From the NCBI RefSeq assembly GCF_029626225.1, contig NZ_JARUBP010000001.1, positions 7,564,001 through 7,628,000 on the forward strand: 64,000 nt of DNA, given 5' to 3'. This document shows, piece after piece, positions 7,817-16,586 of the stretch. A program made the position numbers and the translations under genes. Under the pieces are notes generated by a model. The model was not told the origin of the DNA, made no database searches, and saw only the letters and a program-made list of their open reading frames with translations. Position 1 is the first letter of the stretch; every line of letters starts with the position of its first letter. Source of the stretch: Asanoa sp. WMMD1127. GTDB lineage: Bacteria > Actinomycetota > Actinomycetes > Mycobacteriales > Micromonosporaceae.

Positions 7817-9802
7817 ATGGCACTCACGTCCAGAAAGGGCCTCGCCGCCACCGCGGCGGCGCTCCTCGTCCTGGCGCTCACCCCGGGCGCCGCCGCCGCC
7901 GACCCCGATCCACGGATCGGACTGCCCGGCGGCTGGCTCGACGCGCAAGAGGCGGCGAGCAACCTCGAGCACCTCGCCCACGTCAACAAGCCCGTGGGCT
8001 CGTTCGACCCGGCCAACCCCTCGAACTTCTCCTACGTCGCCTCGGACCTCGCCTTCAAGGGCGACGTCGCGTTCATGGGCGGCTACAACGGCTTCACCGT
8101 CTTCGACGTGGCGAACCCCTCGGCGCCGTCGATCCTGTCCACCGTGGTCTGCCCCGGCGGCCAGGGGGACGTCTCGGTCTACGGAGACCTGCTGTTCATG
8201 TCGGTCGAGGAGACCCGGGGCCGGCTCGACTGCGGCACCGACCCGACGGTCGGCACCCGCTTCCAGGGCGTACGCGTCTTCGACGTCAGCGACGTGACCA
8301 ACCCCCAGCAGGTCGCGGCCGTCCAGCTCTGCCGCGGCTCGCACACCCACTCGCTGGTCACCAAGCCCGGTGACACCGACAACGTCTACGTCTACGTCTC
8401 GGGCACCGCCGGTGTCCGCAGTGACGGGCTGGCCGGCTGCAACAACAACCCGGCCTCCGGGGAGAACCCGTCGCGCTGGCGGATCGACGTCATCAAGGTG
8501 CCGGTCGCCGACCCGGCCGCGGCGGCCGTGGTCAACAACCCGCGGCTGTTCGCCGACCCGGAGACGGGCGCGGTCGACGGCCTGCAGAACACGCCGCCCA
8601 CCCCGCGGCACCCGTCGGGCAGCAACTGGAGCCCGTCGCCGGTCACCGACGCCTGTCACGACATCACGTCGTACCCGGCGCTCGGGCTGGCCGCCGGCGC
8701 CTGCGAGGGCAACGGAATCCTGATCGACATCTCCGACCCGGCCAACCCGAAGCGGCTCGACGAGGTCTCCGACCCCAACTTCGCGTACTGGCACTCGGCG
8801 ACGATCAACAACGACGGCACCAAGGTCGTCTTCACCGACGAGTGGGGCGGCGGCACCGGCGCCCGGTGCCGGGACACCGACGCTCCCGAGTGGGGCGCCA
8901 ACGCCATCTTCGACATCGTCGACGGCAAGATGCAGTTCCGCAGCTACTACAAGCTGCCGGTGCCGCAGACGATCCAGGAGAACTGCGTGGCCCACAACGG
9001 CTCGCTGCTCCCCGTGCCGGGCCGGGACATCCTCGTCCAGGCGTGGTACCAGGGCGGTCTGTCGCTGATGGACTTCACCGACTCGGCCCACCCGAAGGAG
9101 ATCGCCTTCTTCGACCGCGGCCCGGTCAACCCCGCCGCCCTGTCGCTCGGTGGTTTCTGGTCGGCCTACTGGCACAACGGCCAGATCTACGGCAGTGAGA
9201 TCGCGCGCGGCTTCGACACCTTCGGGCTCAAGCCGAGCACGTTCCTCTCCGCCGCCGAGATCCAGGCCGCGCGCGAGGTCCAGGTGGCCGAGACCAACCC
9301 GCAGCACCAGCAGCGGATCACGTGGACGCCGAGCCTGGCGACCGCGCGGGCCAAGTACGACCAGCTGGCCCGCACCTGCACCACGACGATCACCGGCACC
9401 CGCAACGGTGTCCTGGTGGCCGACGGCGTGACCTGCCTCGACGGCGCCACCGTCCGCGGCGCGATCACGGTCCGGCCGGGCGCCACGCTGCTGGCCATCA
9501 ACTCGTCGATCAGCGGCGCGGTCGCCGCCTCCTCGGCGGCGGCGGTGCACGTCTACGACAGCACGGTCAACGGCGCGGTCGCGGTGCACGGCACGACCGG
9601 CAGTCTCGCGGTGGTCGACTCGACCATCCGGGGCGCGGTCTCGCTCAGCGGCGCCGGCACGCCGGGCTTCGCGTCCGTCGTCGCCGGCAACCAGGTGAGC
9701 GGCGTGCTCTCCTGCTCCGGCAACAACCCCGCGCCGATCAACGTCGGCTCGGCGAACGAGGTGCGTGGACTGGCCGCCGGCCAGTGCGCCGCGCTGGACT
9801 GA
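7817..9802 (+). CDS. secreted LVIVD-repeat protein
   Basis: This 661-residue exported protein has a clear Sec signal peptide (residues 1 to about 28, cleavage near AAAADP). A body of LVIVD-like beta-propeller repeats follows (GGYNGFTVFDVANPSAPS, GVRVFDVSDVTNPQ, ILIDISDPANPK, GLSLMDFTDSAHPKE). The C-terminal 130 residues are a Ser/Val/Gly-rich beta-solenoid-like stretch (GAITVRPGATLLAINSSISG...). No catalytic motif is evident. ATG 7817 has GAGAGG upstream. The DUF305 gene lies 360 bp downstream; LVIVD and DUF305 proteins are frequent neighbours in actinobacteria. Two strong hairpins follow the stop. Confidence 0.85.
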   Translation: MALTSRKGLAATAAALLVLALTPGAAAADPDPRIGLPGGWLDAQEAASNLEHLAHVNKPVGSFDPANPSNFSYVASDLAFKGDVAFMGGYNGFTVFDVANPSAPSILSTVVCPGGQGDVSVYGDLLFMSVEETRGRLDCGTDPTVGTRFQGVRVFDVSDVTNPQQVAAVQLCRGSHTHSLVTKPGDTDNVYVYVSGTAGVRSDGLAGCNNNPASGENPSRWRIDVIKVPVADPAAAAVVNNPRLFADPETGAVDGLQNTPPTPRHPSGSNWSPSPVTDACHDITSYPALGLAAGACEGNGILIDISDPANPKRLDEVSDPNFAYWHSATINNDGTKVVFTDEWGGGTGARCRDTDAPEWGANAIFDIVDGKMQFRSYYKLPVPQTIQENCVAHNGSLLPVPGRDILVQAWYQGGLSLMDFTDSAHPKEIAFFDRGPVNPAALSLGGFWSAYWHNGQIYGSEIARGFDTFGLKPSTFLSAAEIQAAREVQVAETNPQHQQRITWTPSLATARAKYDQLARTCTTTITGTRNGVLVADGVTCLDGATVRGAITVRPGATLLAINSSISGAVAASSAAAVHVYDSTVNGAVAVHGTTGSLAVVDSTIRGAVSLSGAGTPGFASVVAGNQVSGVLSCSGNNPAPINVGSANEVRGLAAGQCAALD

Positions 9803-9812
9803 TCCGCCGACC

Positions 9813-9852
9813 GTGGCGCCCGCCTCAGCTCCCCCCGCTGACCGGGCGCCAC
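9813..9852 (+). terminator. hairpin terminator after LVIVD gene
   Basis: GTGGCGCCCG / CGGGCGCCAC (10 bp) encloses an inner TCAGC/GCTGA stem and a TCCCCCC loop. It lies 11 nt after the stop. Confidence 0.7.
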
Positions 9853-9906
9853 GCCGGTGGCGCGTGGGCCTCCGTCCGGTCTCCCGGGCCGGCGCACGCG
9901 CCGTGC

Positions 9907-9945
9907 GGGCGCCCATCCCTGCTCCCCCCGCAGGGGTGGGCGCCC
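9907..9945 (+). terminator. second hairpin with the same C-rich loop
   Basis: GGGCGCCCATCCCTGC pairs with GCAGGGGTGGGCGCCC (15 of 16) around the loop TCCCCCC. The loop and closing GC are identical to those of the hairpin at 9813, so the two look related. It may be a back-up terminator. Confidence 0.65.
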
Positions 9946-9954
9946 TGTTCACGC

Positions 9955-10080
9955 GCCTTTGCTCTGCAGCCATACACGCAACGCCCGCGACGCGAGGTGT
10001 TGCGTGTTTGGCTGCAGAGCAAAGGCGCAGCACATGTACGGGGCCACCGCGCGGCCGTTGCGTATATGGCTGCAGAGCAA
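9955..10080. repeat. three-copy 24-29 bp repeat (one forward, two reverse)
   Basis: Copy A (9955-9983) contains GCTCTGCAGCCATACACGCA. Copy B (9998-10026) is its reverse complement, matching 28 of 29 bases and forming a long inverted repeat with a 14-nt spacer. Copy C (10056-10080) is a third copy in the same orientation as B with a few changes. The core is GTTGCGT-TGGCTGCAGAGCAA with three to four variable bases in the middle. It resembles REP/short palindromic elements. No ORF is supported in the 360-bp gap 9803-10162 apart from this and the hairpins. Confidence 0.75.
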
Positions 10081-10162
10081 GTGTGGTCCGGAACGATGCC
10101 GCGACGCCGGCGGTCGCGCAGGCGTGGCCGGCTCGGCCACGGATCGGAGATGACGAAGGTCC

Positions 10163-10843
10163 ATGCAGGTCAACCGACGTGTCGTAGTCGTGTCGTTGGT
10201 CGCCCTGGCGCTGATCGCAGGGGCTGTCGGGATCTCGGTCGCCGCCCGGCGCGGCGGCGACACCCCTGATGTCGCCGCACCGTCGCCGGGCCGGGTGGTG
10301 CAGCCGGGCGCGCCCGGCCAGGACTCCCGGACACTGTCCCCCGACGAGCTCGCCCGGCTCTCGGCGCCGCCGCACTCGGCGGCCGACGCCGAGTTCATGC
10401 GCAGGATGGTCACGCACCACTCGCAGGCCCTCGAGCTGACCGTGCTGGTCGCCGGCCGCACCACCAGCACCGACATCCCGCAGCTGGCCAAGCGGATCGA
10501 GGTGTCGCAGCAGGACGAGATCGCGCAGCTGCGACAGTGGCTGGTCGACCGGGGTGAGCCGCTGCCGGAGCCGCACGCCGACCACGTCGGTCACGGGAAC
10601 CTCATGCCGGGCATGCTCGACGCCACCGACATCGCGGCGCTCGCGGCGGCCCAGGGGCCGGCCTTCGACAAGCTCTTCCTGGAGCTGATGATCCGCCACC
10701 ACGAGGGCGCGATCACGATGGTGCAGCAGCTCTACCGCGACGGCGGCGGCGTCGAGTCGGCCGCCGACCGGGTGGCCCGCGAGGTCAACGCGGACCAGTC
10801 GATCGAGGTCCGCCGCATGCGCGAGATGCTCGCGAAACGCTGA
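10163..10843 (+). CDS. DUF305 family exported protein
   Basis: This 226-residue protein has an N-terminal membrane anchor or signal (residues 5-27, VVVVSLVALALIAGAVGISV). It is followed by two DUF305 ferritin-like four-helix signatures, FMRRMVTHHSQALEL and LFLELMIRHHEGAITMVQ. The paired His-His-x-x-A/G motifs are typical and suggest metal binding (copper or iron handling is often proposed, unproven). It probably acts on the outer face of the membrane. The LVIVD-repeat gene lies upstream. Confidence 0.88.
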   Translation: MQVNRRVVVVSLVALALIAGAVGISVAARRGGDTPDVAAPSPGRVVQPGAPGQDSRTLSPDELARLSAPPHSAADAEFMRRMVTHHSQALELTVLVAGRTTSTDIPQLAKRIEVSQQDEIAQLRQWLVDRGEPLPEPHADHVGHGNLMPGMLDATDIAALAAAQGPAFDKLFLELMIRHHEGAITMVQQLYRDGGGVESAADRVAREVNADQSIEVRRMREMLAKR

Positions 10844-10846
10844 CGG

Positions 10847-10882
10847 GGCGCTCCCCGGCGGGCGAACCCGCCGGGGAGCGCC
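10847..10882. terminator. bidirectional terminator hairpin
   Basis: GGCGCTCCCCGGCGGG pairs perfectly with CCCGCCGGGGAGCGCC around a CGAA loop. It lies between the convergent DUF305 and glucanase genes. Confidence 0.8.
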
Positions 10883-10888
10883 GGGGCC

Positions 10889-13800
10889 TCACTGGCCGGT
10901 GATGACGAACGAGGTGCCCTGCTCCCGGACGATGTCGCCGGTCGCCGAGTTGGTGATCGTCACGTTGGACAGCGTGGCGGTGCCGTTCGCGCCGTTCATC
11001 GCGAGGATGCCGGCGCCGTTGTTGGACTTGTCGATCCGTACGTTGGTGATCGTCGCCGTCACCCGGCCGCCGCCGCTCTTGAACTGGATGCCGTCGTAGG
11101 TGGAGTCGACGATCTCCGAGTCGCGGATGACCACGCCGGGGATGCCGGTGCTCGGCGCGAACAGCGTGATCGCGCCGAACTTCTGCGCCTCGCCCCAGAA
11201 CGCGCCACCCGTGCGGTAGAGACCGTTGTTGGCGATCGTCGTGGTCCCGCTGAACGGGATCGGCGAGTGGTCGGTCGCCAGCATGATGCCCGGGTAGTTC
11301 ATCGTGTCGTACACCAGGTTGTTCTCGATGGTGTTGCCGTAGCCGCCGTAGACCGCGATGCCGTTGGCCCGCCAGGGCAGCTGGATGGTGTTGTTCGTGA
11401 AGTGGTTGTCGTGTCCGATGTCGACCGACTGGTCCTTCACGTAGGTGCTCGACCAGACCGCCAGCGAGTCGTCGCCCGTGGTGCGGAACGAGGAGTTGAA
11501 CACCCGCGAGTTGCGCGTGCCGTTGGCGAAGTTGATGCCGTCGGCGTACGTGTCGCGGATCCGCATGCCGGAGAACTCGATCCCGTCGCCCGGGTTCCAG
11601 TAGGCCGGCGTATCCGAGTAGTCGCGGCCGACCCAGGCGCCGACGTTGACGTGCTCGATCCACACGTTGCTGATCTTCGTGTTCTTGCCCAGCCGGCCGT
11701 TGATGCCGTGGCCGCGGGTGTTGCGGTTGGTGGTCATCCCGAAGATGGCCAGGTCGGAGATCTGCGTGTTGTCGTCGATGTCGAAGCCGACGTTGCCCTC
11801 GTGCGGGTGGTTGATGTTGCCCTGCACGTTCTGCGGCTCGGTGTTGGTGTAGAGCTTCGTGTGCCACATGCCGGCGCCGCGGATGACGGCGTTGCGGATG
11901 CCCTTCTGGTTGTAGCCGGTGCGGGTCGGGTCCGGCGAGAGGATCTTCTGCTCCTGCCGCCACTGCCCGGCCGGGATCCAGACGCAGGAGATCACGCCGT
12001 TCTCGTCGTCGGTGACGGCCCGCTGGATCGCGGCCGAGTCGTCGACGTTGTCGTTCGGCACGGCGCCGTACGTCGTGATCGAGGTGCAGCCCGCCGGCTG
12101 GCTCAGCGCCGGCGCCACCTGCTCCAGGTCGACCAGGTCGATGTAGTAGAACGCCGCGTCGTCACCGGCGTCACGCTGCAGCTTGAACCGCGTGCCGGCC
12201 GGATATGACGTGGCCAGCAACGCCTGCGACTCGTCGAAGAGCCGGCGGGCGTTGGACTGCGGGGTGTTCGACAGGCCCTCGGTGTCGTCGGTCAGGCCGT
12301 AGAGCCAGCTGTTGCGCGACGACAGCGTCAGCTTCTGCACGAACTGGTCGTTGGCGTAGAGGCTGATCGTCGCCGTGGTCCCGCCACCGCCGGGCGCGTC
12401 CGGAATCGAGTTGCGCACCACGATCGAGTTGGTCGGCACGGTCGAGGTGAACTGCACGTACTGGCCCTGGCTGGTCAACCGCACCGACCTGCGCCCCGAC
12501 GACTCGGAGCCGAAGTTGGTGTGCCCGAACTGCCGCAGCGGGTCGGCCTCGACCAGCGTGCCGGTGTAGGAGCCGTTCTCCGCCTCGTACGAGGTGTACG
12601 GCACGGCGGCGCCGCGACCGACCACGATGGACTGCGTACGCGTGTTGTTGCTCTCGTTGGTCTCCGCCACCACGTTGGTCGCGTCCGCGGTCGCGGTGAT
12701 GGTCGCCCCGCCGCTGGTCGCGGTCCACGTGCCGGACACGGCCACGGTCGCCGTCGCGCCCGCCGCGATCGTGCCGGTGTTGGTGTTGAGCGTCGTCGAG
12801 CCGACCGCGAGCCGGGTGACGCTGGCCGCCGCCGTCGTGGTGCCCCGGTTGTTGACGCTCACCGTGAAGGAGACCGGGGCGCCGACCGCGGGGTTCGACG
12901 GGTTCGTGGTGACGCCCGTGACCTGCAGGTCCGGCCCCGGCGCCTGGGCGACCACGAGCTGCGACGCCGCCGTCGTGCTGTTGTTGGCGTTGTTCTGCTC
13001 GACGATCGTGTTGGTCGGGTCCACCACCGCCGTCACGGCGTAGCTGCCCTGGGCCCGCGCCCCGGCGTTGAACGTGACGGTCTGCGACCCGCCGGCCGCC
13101 AGCGCTCCGACGGTGGCCGAGCCGACGACCAGGCCGCCGAGGCTGAAGTTGACGGTCGTCGCGCCGGCCGCCGCCGTGCCGATGTTCGCCACGGTGGCCG
13201 ACAGCGTGATGGTGCTGCTCTCGTTGGGCTGCGCCGGGCTCCAGCTCACCGCGCTGACCGTGAGATCAGGGTTGGGCGCCGGCGTGCCGCAGACCTCGAA
13301 CTCCGCCACCTGGCCCGACGGGGCGCCGGTGTTGGAGGTGAAGCGCAGCCGCACGTCCGCGGCGGTCGCCGAGACCGGGATCGCCACGACGTTGTTGCCC
13401 TGCGTGAACTGGTAGGCGGTGGCCGGCACCAGGCTGGTGAACGTCGAGCCGGCCTGGTCACGACCGAGGACCTGGATCGTCTGGGTACGGGTGCCCCACG
13501 ACGCGTCCGGGTTGAGCTTGACGTTGACGCCGGTGATGCCGTGGTTGGCGCCCAGCGCGACCGTGAGGTCCTGCGGGTAGCCCGCGCCGCCCTCCCAGTA
13601 GGTGCCGAGCTGGCCGTCGTTCGCCTTGTCGGGCGTGAAGGTGAACGTGGAGCCGGTCGCGCTCATCGTCTTGCCGGCGGCCACGTTGGTGCAGCCCGGC
13701 GGCTGCGTGCCGGTGCGGGTGACCGTGTTGCTGTTGCCCGAGAGGTTGCCGGCGTTGTCCCGCGCCCGCACGTAGTAGGAGACCGTGGCCGTCGCCGGCT

Positions 13801-15196
13801 GGCTGTCCTGGTAGGACGTCCCGGTGCCGGTCGTCGCGATCTGCGTGCCGTTGCGGAAGACGTTGTAGCCGGCCAGCCCCGAGCCGCCCGTGTCGGTGGA
13901 CGCGCCCCAGTTGAGCGTGATCGTCGTCCCCGACACGCTGTAGGACAACGTGCCCGGCACGCTCGGCGGCGTGGTGTCGCCGGGCTGCGTGCCGGTGCGG
14001 GTGACCGTGTTGCTGTTTCCGGAGAGGTTGCCGGCGTTGTCCCGCGCCCGCACGTAGTAGGAGACCGTGGCGGTCGCCGGCTGGCTGTCCTGGTAGGACG
14101 TTCCGGTGCCGGTCGTCGCGATCTGCGTGCCGTTGCGGAAGACGTTGTAGCCGGCCAGCCCCGAGCCACCGGTGTCGGTGGACGCGCCCCAGTTGAGCGT
14201 GATGGTGGTCCCGGAAACGGTGTAGGACAGGGTGCCCGGCACGCTCGGCGGCGTGGTGTCCGGCGTGCTGCCGCCCGGGCCGTACACCTCGACCTCGGAG
14301 AGCTGGCCGGCCGGCCAGGAGCTGTTGGCGGTGACGTTGATCCGCACGTACCGCGTGGTGGCCTGGTTGAACGTGATCGTGACCGAGTTGCCGGCCACCG
14401 CCGGGTTGAACGTGTAGGTCTGCGAGCCGGCCAGATCGCTGAACGTCGTGCCGGTGGTGCTGCCCTGCACGCTCAGCGTCTGCGTGCGGGTGCCCCAGCC
14501 GCTCGTCGGGAGCTTCAGCACGACCCGGTTGACGGCCTGGGCCGAGCCGAGGTCGACCTGCACCCACTCCGGGAACGAGTTGTTGGTGCTCTCCCAGTAG
14601 GTGCCCTGGTTGCCGTCGACGACGTTGCCGGAGCCGTAGACGTCGGCGTGGCCGCTCTCGGCCGTCGCCTTGCCCTGCGCGAGGTTGCCGGTGCCCGTGC
14701 CGCCGGCGCCGTAGACCTCGAGCTCCGACAGCTGTGCCGCGCCCCAGCCGGTGTTGGCGGAGATGCTGGCCCGCACGTACCGGGTGCTGGTCGCGGCGAA
14801 GTTGATCGTCACGGCGTTGCCGCTGCCGGGGTTGAACGCGTAGCTCGCGCCGGCGACGAGCGTGCTGAACGTGCTGCCGTTGGTGCTGCCCTGGAGGGTG
14901 ACGGTCTGGTTGCGGGCGCCCCAGCCGCCGGGCAGCTTCAGCACGACCTGGTCGATGCTGGTGCTGGCGCCGAGGTCGACCTGGCCCCACTGCGGCAGGG
15001 CGCCGGAGCTCTCCCAGTAGCTGCCGGCGTTGCCGTCGTTGAGGTTGCCGGCGCCGAAGCCGCCGTTGGTTGAGCTGGCCGAGGCGGATTTGCCGAGGGC
15101 GAGGTTGGGTCCGCCGGCGGCCTGCGCCGGCACCTGCCAACCCACGGTGACGAGGGCCGCCGCGAGGGCGGCGGCCGCGATTCGGGTGCGTCTCAT
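10889..15196 (-). CDS. secreted multidomain GH87-type alpha-1,3-glucanase (mutanase/mycodextranase)
   Basis: This 1,435-residue exported enzyme has, in order: signal peptide (1 to about 27, ending AQA); two F5/8-type discoidin carbohydrate-binding domains (about 28-163 and 169-306); two nearly identical fibronectin type III repeats (about 314-402 and 408-496); a third discoidin domain (about 500-637); two CARDB domains (about 643-750 and 754-860); a CBM6/35-like module (about 867-1027); and a right-handed beta-helix catalytic domain (about 1037-1435). The helix shows the GH87 pattern DGIEFSG, DGINFANG (Asp1220) and TTGDDSLAVWS (Asp1242-Asp1243), the likely catalytic acids. It probably attacks alpha-1,3-glucan of fungi or biofilms. 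ATG 15196 has AAGGACA upstream. No polysaccharide transporter is adjacent. Confidence 0.85.
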   Translation of the reverse strand: MRRTRIAAAALAAALVTVGWQVPAQAAGGPNLALGKSASASSTNGGFGAGNLNDGNAGSYWESSGALPQWGQVDLGASTSIDQVVLKLPGGWGARNQTVTLQGSTNGSTFSTLVAGASYAFNPGSGNAVTINFAATSTRYVRASISANTGWGAAQLSELEVYGAGGTGTGNLAQGKATAESGHADVYGSGNVVDGNQGTYWESTNNSFPEWVQVDLGSAQAVNRVVLKLPTSGWGTRTQTLSVQGSTTGTTFSDLAGSQTYTFNPAVAGNSVTITFNQATTRYVRINVTANSSWPAGQLSEVEVYGPGGSTPDTTPPSVPGTLSYTVSGTTITLNWGASTDTGGSGLAGYNVFRNGTQIATTGTGTSYQDSQPATATVSYYVRARDNAGNLSGNSNTVTRTGTQPGDTTPPSVPGTLSYSVSGTTITLNWGASTDTGGSGLAGYNVFRNGTQIATTGTGTSYQDSQPATATVSYYVRARDNAGNLSGNSNTVTRTGTQPPGCTNVAAGKTMSATGSTFTFTPDKANDGQLGTYWEGGAGYPQDLTVALGANHGITGVNVKLNPDASWGTRTQTIQVLGRDQAGSTFTSLVPATAYQFTQGNNVVAIPVSATAADVRLRFTSNTGAPSGQVAEFEVCGTPAPNPDLTVSAVSWSPAQPNESSTITLSATVANIGTAAAGATTVNFSLGGLVVGSATVGALAAGGSQTVTFNAGARAQGSYAVTAVVDPTNTIVEQNNANNSTTAASQLVVAQAPGPDLQVTGVTTNPSNPAVGAPVSFTVSVNNRGTTTAAASVTRLAVGSTTLNTNTGTIAAGATATVAVSGTWTATSGGATITATADATNVVAETNESNNTRTQSIVVGRGAAVPYTSYEAENGSYTGTLVEADPLRQFGHTNFGSESSGRRSVRLTSQGQYVQFTSTVPTNSIVVRNSIPDAPGGGGTTATISLYANDQFVQKLTLSSRNSWLYGLTDDTEGLSNTPQSNARRLFDESQALLATSYPAGTRFKLQRDAGDDAAFYYIDLVDLEQVAPALSQPAGCTSITTYGAVPNDNVDDSAAIQRAVTDDENGVISCVWIPAGQWRQEQKILSPDPTRTGYNQKGIRNAVIRGAGMWHTKLYTNTEPQNVQGNINHPHEGNVGFDIDDNTQISDLAIFGMTTNRNTRGHGINGRLGKNTKISNVWIEHVNVGAWVGRDYSDTPAYWNPGDGIEFSGMRIRDTYADGINFANGTRNSRVFNSSFRTTGDDSLAVWSSTYVKDQSVDIGHDNHFTNNTIQLPWRANGIAVYGGYGNTIENNLVYDTMNYPGIMLATDHSPIPFSGTTTIANNGLYRTGGAFWGEAQKFGAITLFAPSTGIPGVVIRDSEIVDSTYDGIQFKSGGGRVTATITNVRIDKSNNGAGILAMNGANGTATLSNVTITNSATGDIVREQGTSFVITGQ
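13701..14264 (-). repeat. 282-bp tandem duplication encoding two FN3 domains
   Basis: Two head-to-tail 282-bp (94-codon) units, 13701-13982 and 13983-14264, differ at only a few bases. They encode FN3 domains whose proteins differ at a couple of residues (for example LSYTV versus LSYSV). The synonymous sites are also nearly identical, implying recent duplication or gene conversion. Confidence 0.85.
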
Positions 15197-15324
15197 CGCT
15201 GTCCTTTTCGCAGGTGGGGACTTCTCCCCGGGCGCGGCCGCGGCGGGGAGGGGCGGAAGTCGGCACGGAGCCGGTGGAACGGCGGTGCGGGTGCGCTGCG
15301 CGAAAATTCCAGACCTGCGCGATG

Positions 15325-15351
15325 AAGATTTCAAAGGATTGTTGAAATCTT
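15325..15351 (-). promoter_or_regulatory. perfect palindrome overlapping the glucanase promoter
   Basis: AAGATTTCAA-N7-TTGAAATCTT is a perfect 10-bp inverted repeat about 130 bp upstream of the glucanase ATG. On the minus strand TTGAAA followed by 17 nt and TGGAAT could be -35/-10, so the palindrome would overlap -35 as a repressor site would. The rest of the 15197-15614 gap holds only the TetR operator at 15555. Confidence 0.5.
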
Positions 15352-15554
15352 GCGGCAGGTTGGCGACAGGTTACCGACGTGCTACGAAACCCGTCAATGG
15401 GTGCACGTCAATCGATGCGCGGAGGGTGCCGCCGGCGCGGCCGCGTGTACCGCCCCCGTTCGGGCGCTCCCGCCGGCGGCGAGGTCAGGCCGCCGGTTTC
15501 CCCGGTCGCCCCGGTCCGCGCGGCCGCGTCGGACGAATTCGCCGGGACGACATT

Positions 15555-15592
15555 GTGTACGCCGTCCACATGGCAATGTTGACACCGTACAC
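15555..15592 (+). promoter_or_regulatory. candidate TetR operator
   Basis: GTGTACGCCGTC-N14-GACACCGTACAC has 10 of 12 paired positions. It lies 23 nt before the TetR start at 15615, so it is a likely autoregulatory site. Confidence 0.5.
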
Positions 15593-15614
15593 GAGGTTCG
15601 TGGAGGCTTCCAGA

Positions 15615-16271
15615 GTGCCGGCACGCCCCTACCATCACGGCGATCTCCGGGCCGCGCTGATCGCGGAGGGCCTGCGCGCCGCCCGCTCCGGCGGCGCGGC
15701 CGCGCTGGGGATGCGCGAGCTGACGCGCGCCGTCGGGGTCACGCCCAACGCCGCCTACCGGCACTTCGCCGACCGCCACGCGCTGGTCCTCGCCGTCGCC
15801 GTCGAGGCGCAGGAGCTGGTGGCGCGGGCCATGCACGAGCGGATGCCGTCGATCGGCCGCGACGTCGCGCCGGCTTCGGCTGCCGTCGACCGGCTGCGCG
15901 CGGTCGGGCTCGGCTACATCCACTTCGCCCGCACGGAGCGGGGTTGGTTCGAGCTGGCGTTCCTGACGCAGGAGGCGGGACCGGTCGGGGTCGATGGCGT
16001 GCCGCCGCCGTACCAGCTCCTGGTCGAGGCGCTGGACGGCCTGGTCGCGGCCGGCGTGCTGACCGCCGCGCAGCGTGCGGACGCCGAATGGCCGTGCTGG
16101 TCGACCGTGCACGGCTTCGCGGACCTGGCCACCCGCGGCCCGCTCCAGCACCAGGACCCGGCCGTGGTCGACGCCCAGGCCGCCCGGGTCGTCGACACCG
16201 TCATCCGCGGCCTGGGCGTGGCGCCCGGGCTGCTCCACACCCGACCGTCAGGAGAACCGGAGCATGGCTGA
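15615..16271 (+). CDS. TetR/AcrR-family regulator
   Basis: This 218-residue regulator has an N-terminal HTH (PARPYHHGDLRAALIAEGL... ELTRAVGVTPNAAYRHFADRHAL) of the YHHGDLR subgroup and a TetR_C_33-like C-terminal ligand domain. GTG 15615 is chosen because GGAGG lies 9 nt upstream and the family starts just before YHHGDLR. Earlier ATGs at 15570 and 15576 fall inside the palindromic operator. It overlaps the following DUF1905 gene by 8 nt. The effector is unknown. Confidence 0.85.
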   Translation: MPARPYHHGDLRAALIAEGLRAARSGGAAALGMRELTRAVGVTPNAAYRHFADRHALVLAVAVEAQELVARAMHERMPSIGRDVAPASAAVDRLRAVGLGYIHFARTERGWFELAFLTQEAGPVGVDGVPPPYQLLVEALDGLVAAGVLTAAQRADAEWPCWSTVHGFADLATRGPLQHQDPAVVDAQAARVVDTVIRGLGVAPGLLHTRPSGEPEHG

Positions 16272-16533
16272 GCCACTGGACGCGACCTTCACCGCACCGA
16301 TCCGCGTCGACGGCGCGTTCCCGACCTACATCGAGCTGCCGGGGTCGCACGACCTGCTGGGCACCCGCAAGCCGGTCAAGGTCAGCGGCACCATCGACGG
16401 CCACGCCTTCGACGCGACCCTGATGCCGTCGGGCCAGGGCCCGCACTGGCTGCCGGTCCGGGCGGCCCTGAAGAAGACGATCGGCAAGGACGCCGGCGCC
16501 GACGTCGAGGTCCGCCTCACCGCCCGCCGCTGA
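16264..16533 (+). CDS. DUF1905 domain protein
   Basis: This 89-residue single-domain protein has the DUF1905 pattern: DATFTAPIRVDGAFPTYIELP, the VKVSGTIDGHAFDATLMP strand pair and HWLPVRAALKKTIGK. It is a small beta-barrel domain of unknown function, often found alone or with YdeI/OmpD-associated domains. It overlaps the TetR stop and is probably co-transcribed with it. Ribosome site AGGAGAACC precedes ATG 16264. Confidence 0.85.
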   Translation: MAEPLDATFTAPIRVDGAFPTYIELPGSHDLLGTRKPVKVSGTIDGHAFDATLMPSGQGPHWLPVRAALKKTIGKDAGADVEVRLTARR

Positions 16534-16537
16534 CGGG

Positions 16538-16574
16538 GCAGGCCCGCGCCCGTGGCTGTCGGGCGCGGGCCTGC
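16538..16574. terminator. bidirectional terminator hairpin
   Basis: GCAGGCCCGCGCCCG pairs perfectly with CGGGCGCGGGCCTGC around TGGCTGT. It lies between the convergent DUF1905 and MMPL genes. Confidence 0.8.
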
Positions 16575-16586
16575 GGCCGCACAGGG

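Noticed and set aside
7724-10702. A 992-codon open frame antisense to the LVIVD and DUF305 genes
   Set aside because: It is Arg/Val/Gly-rich without domains. Long stop-free antisense frames are expected in DNA this GC-rich.
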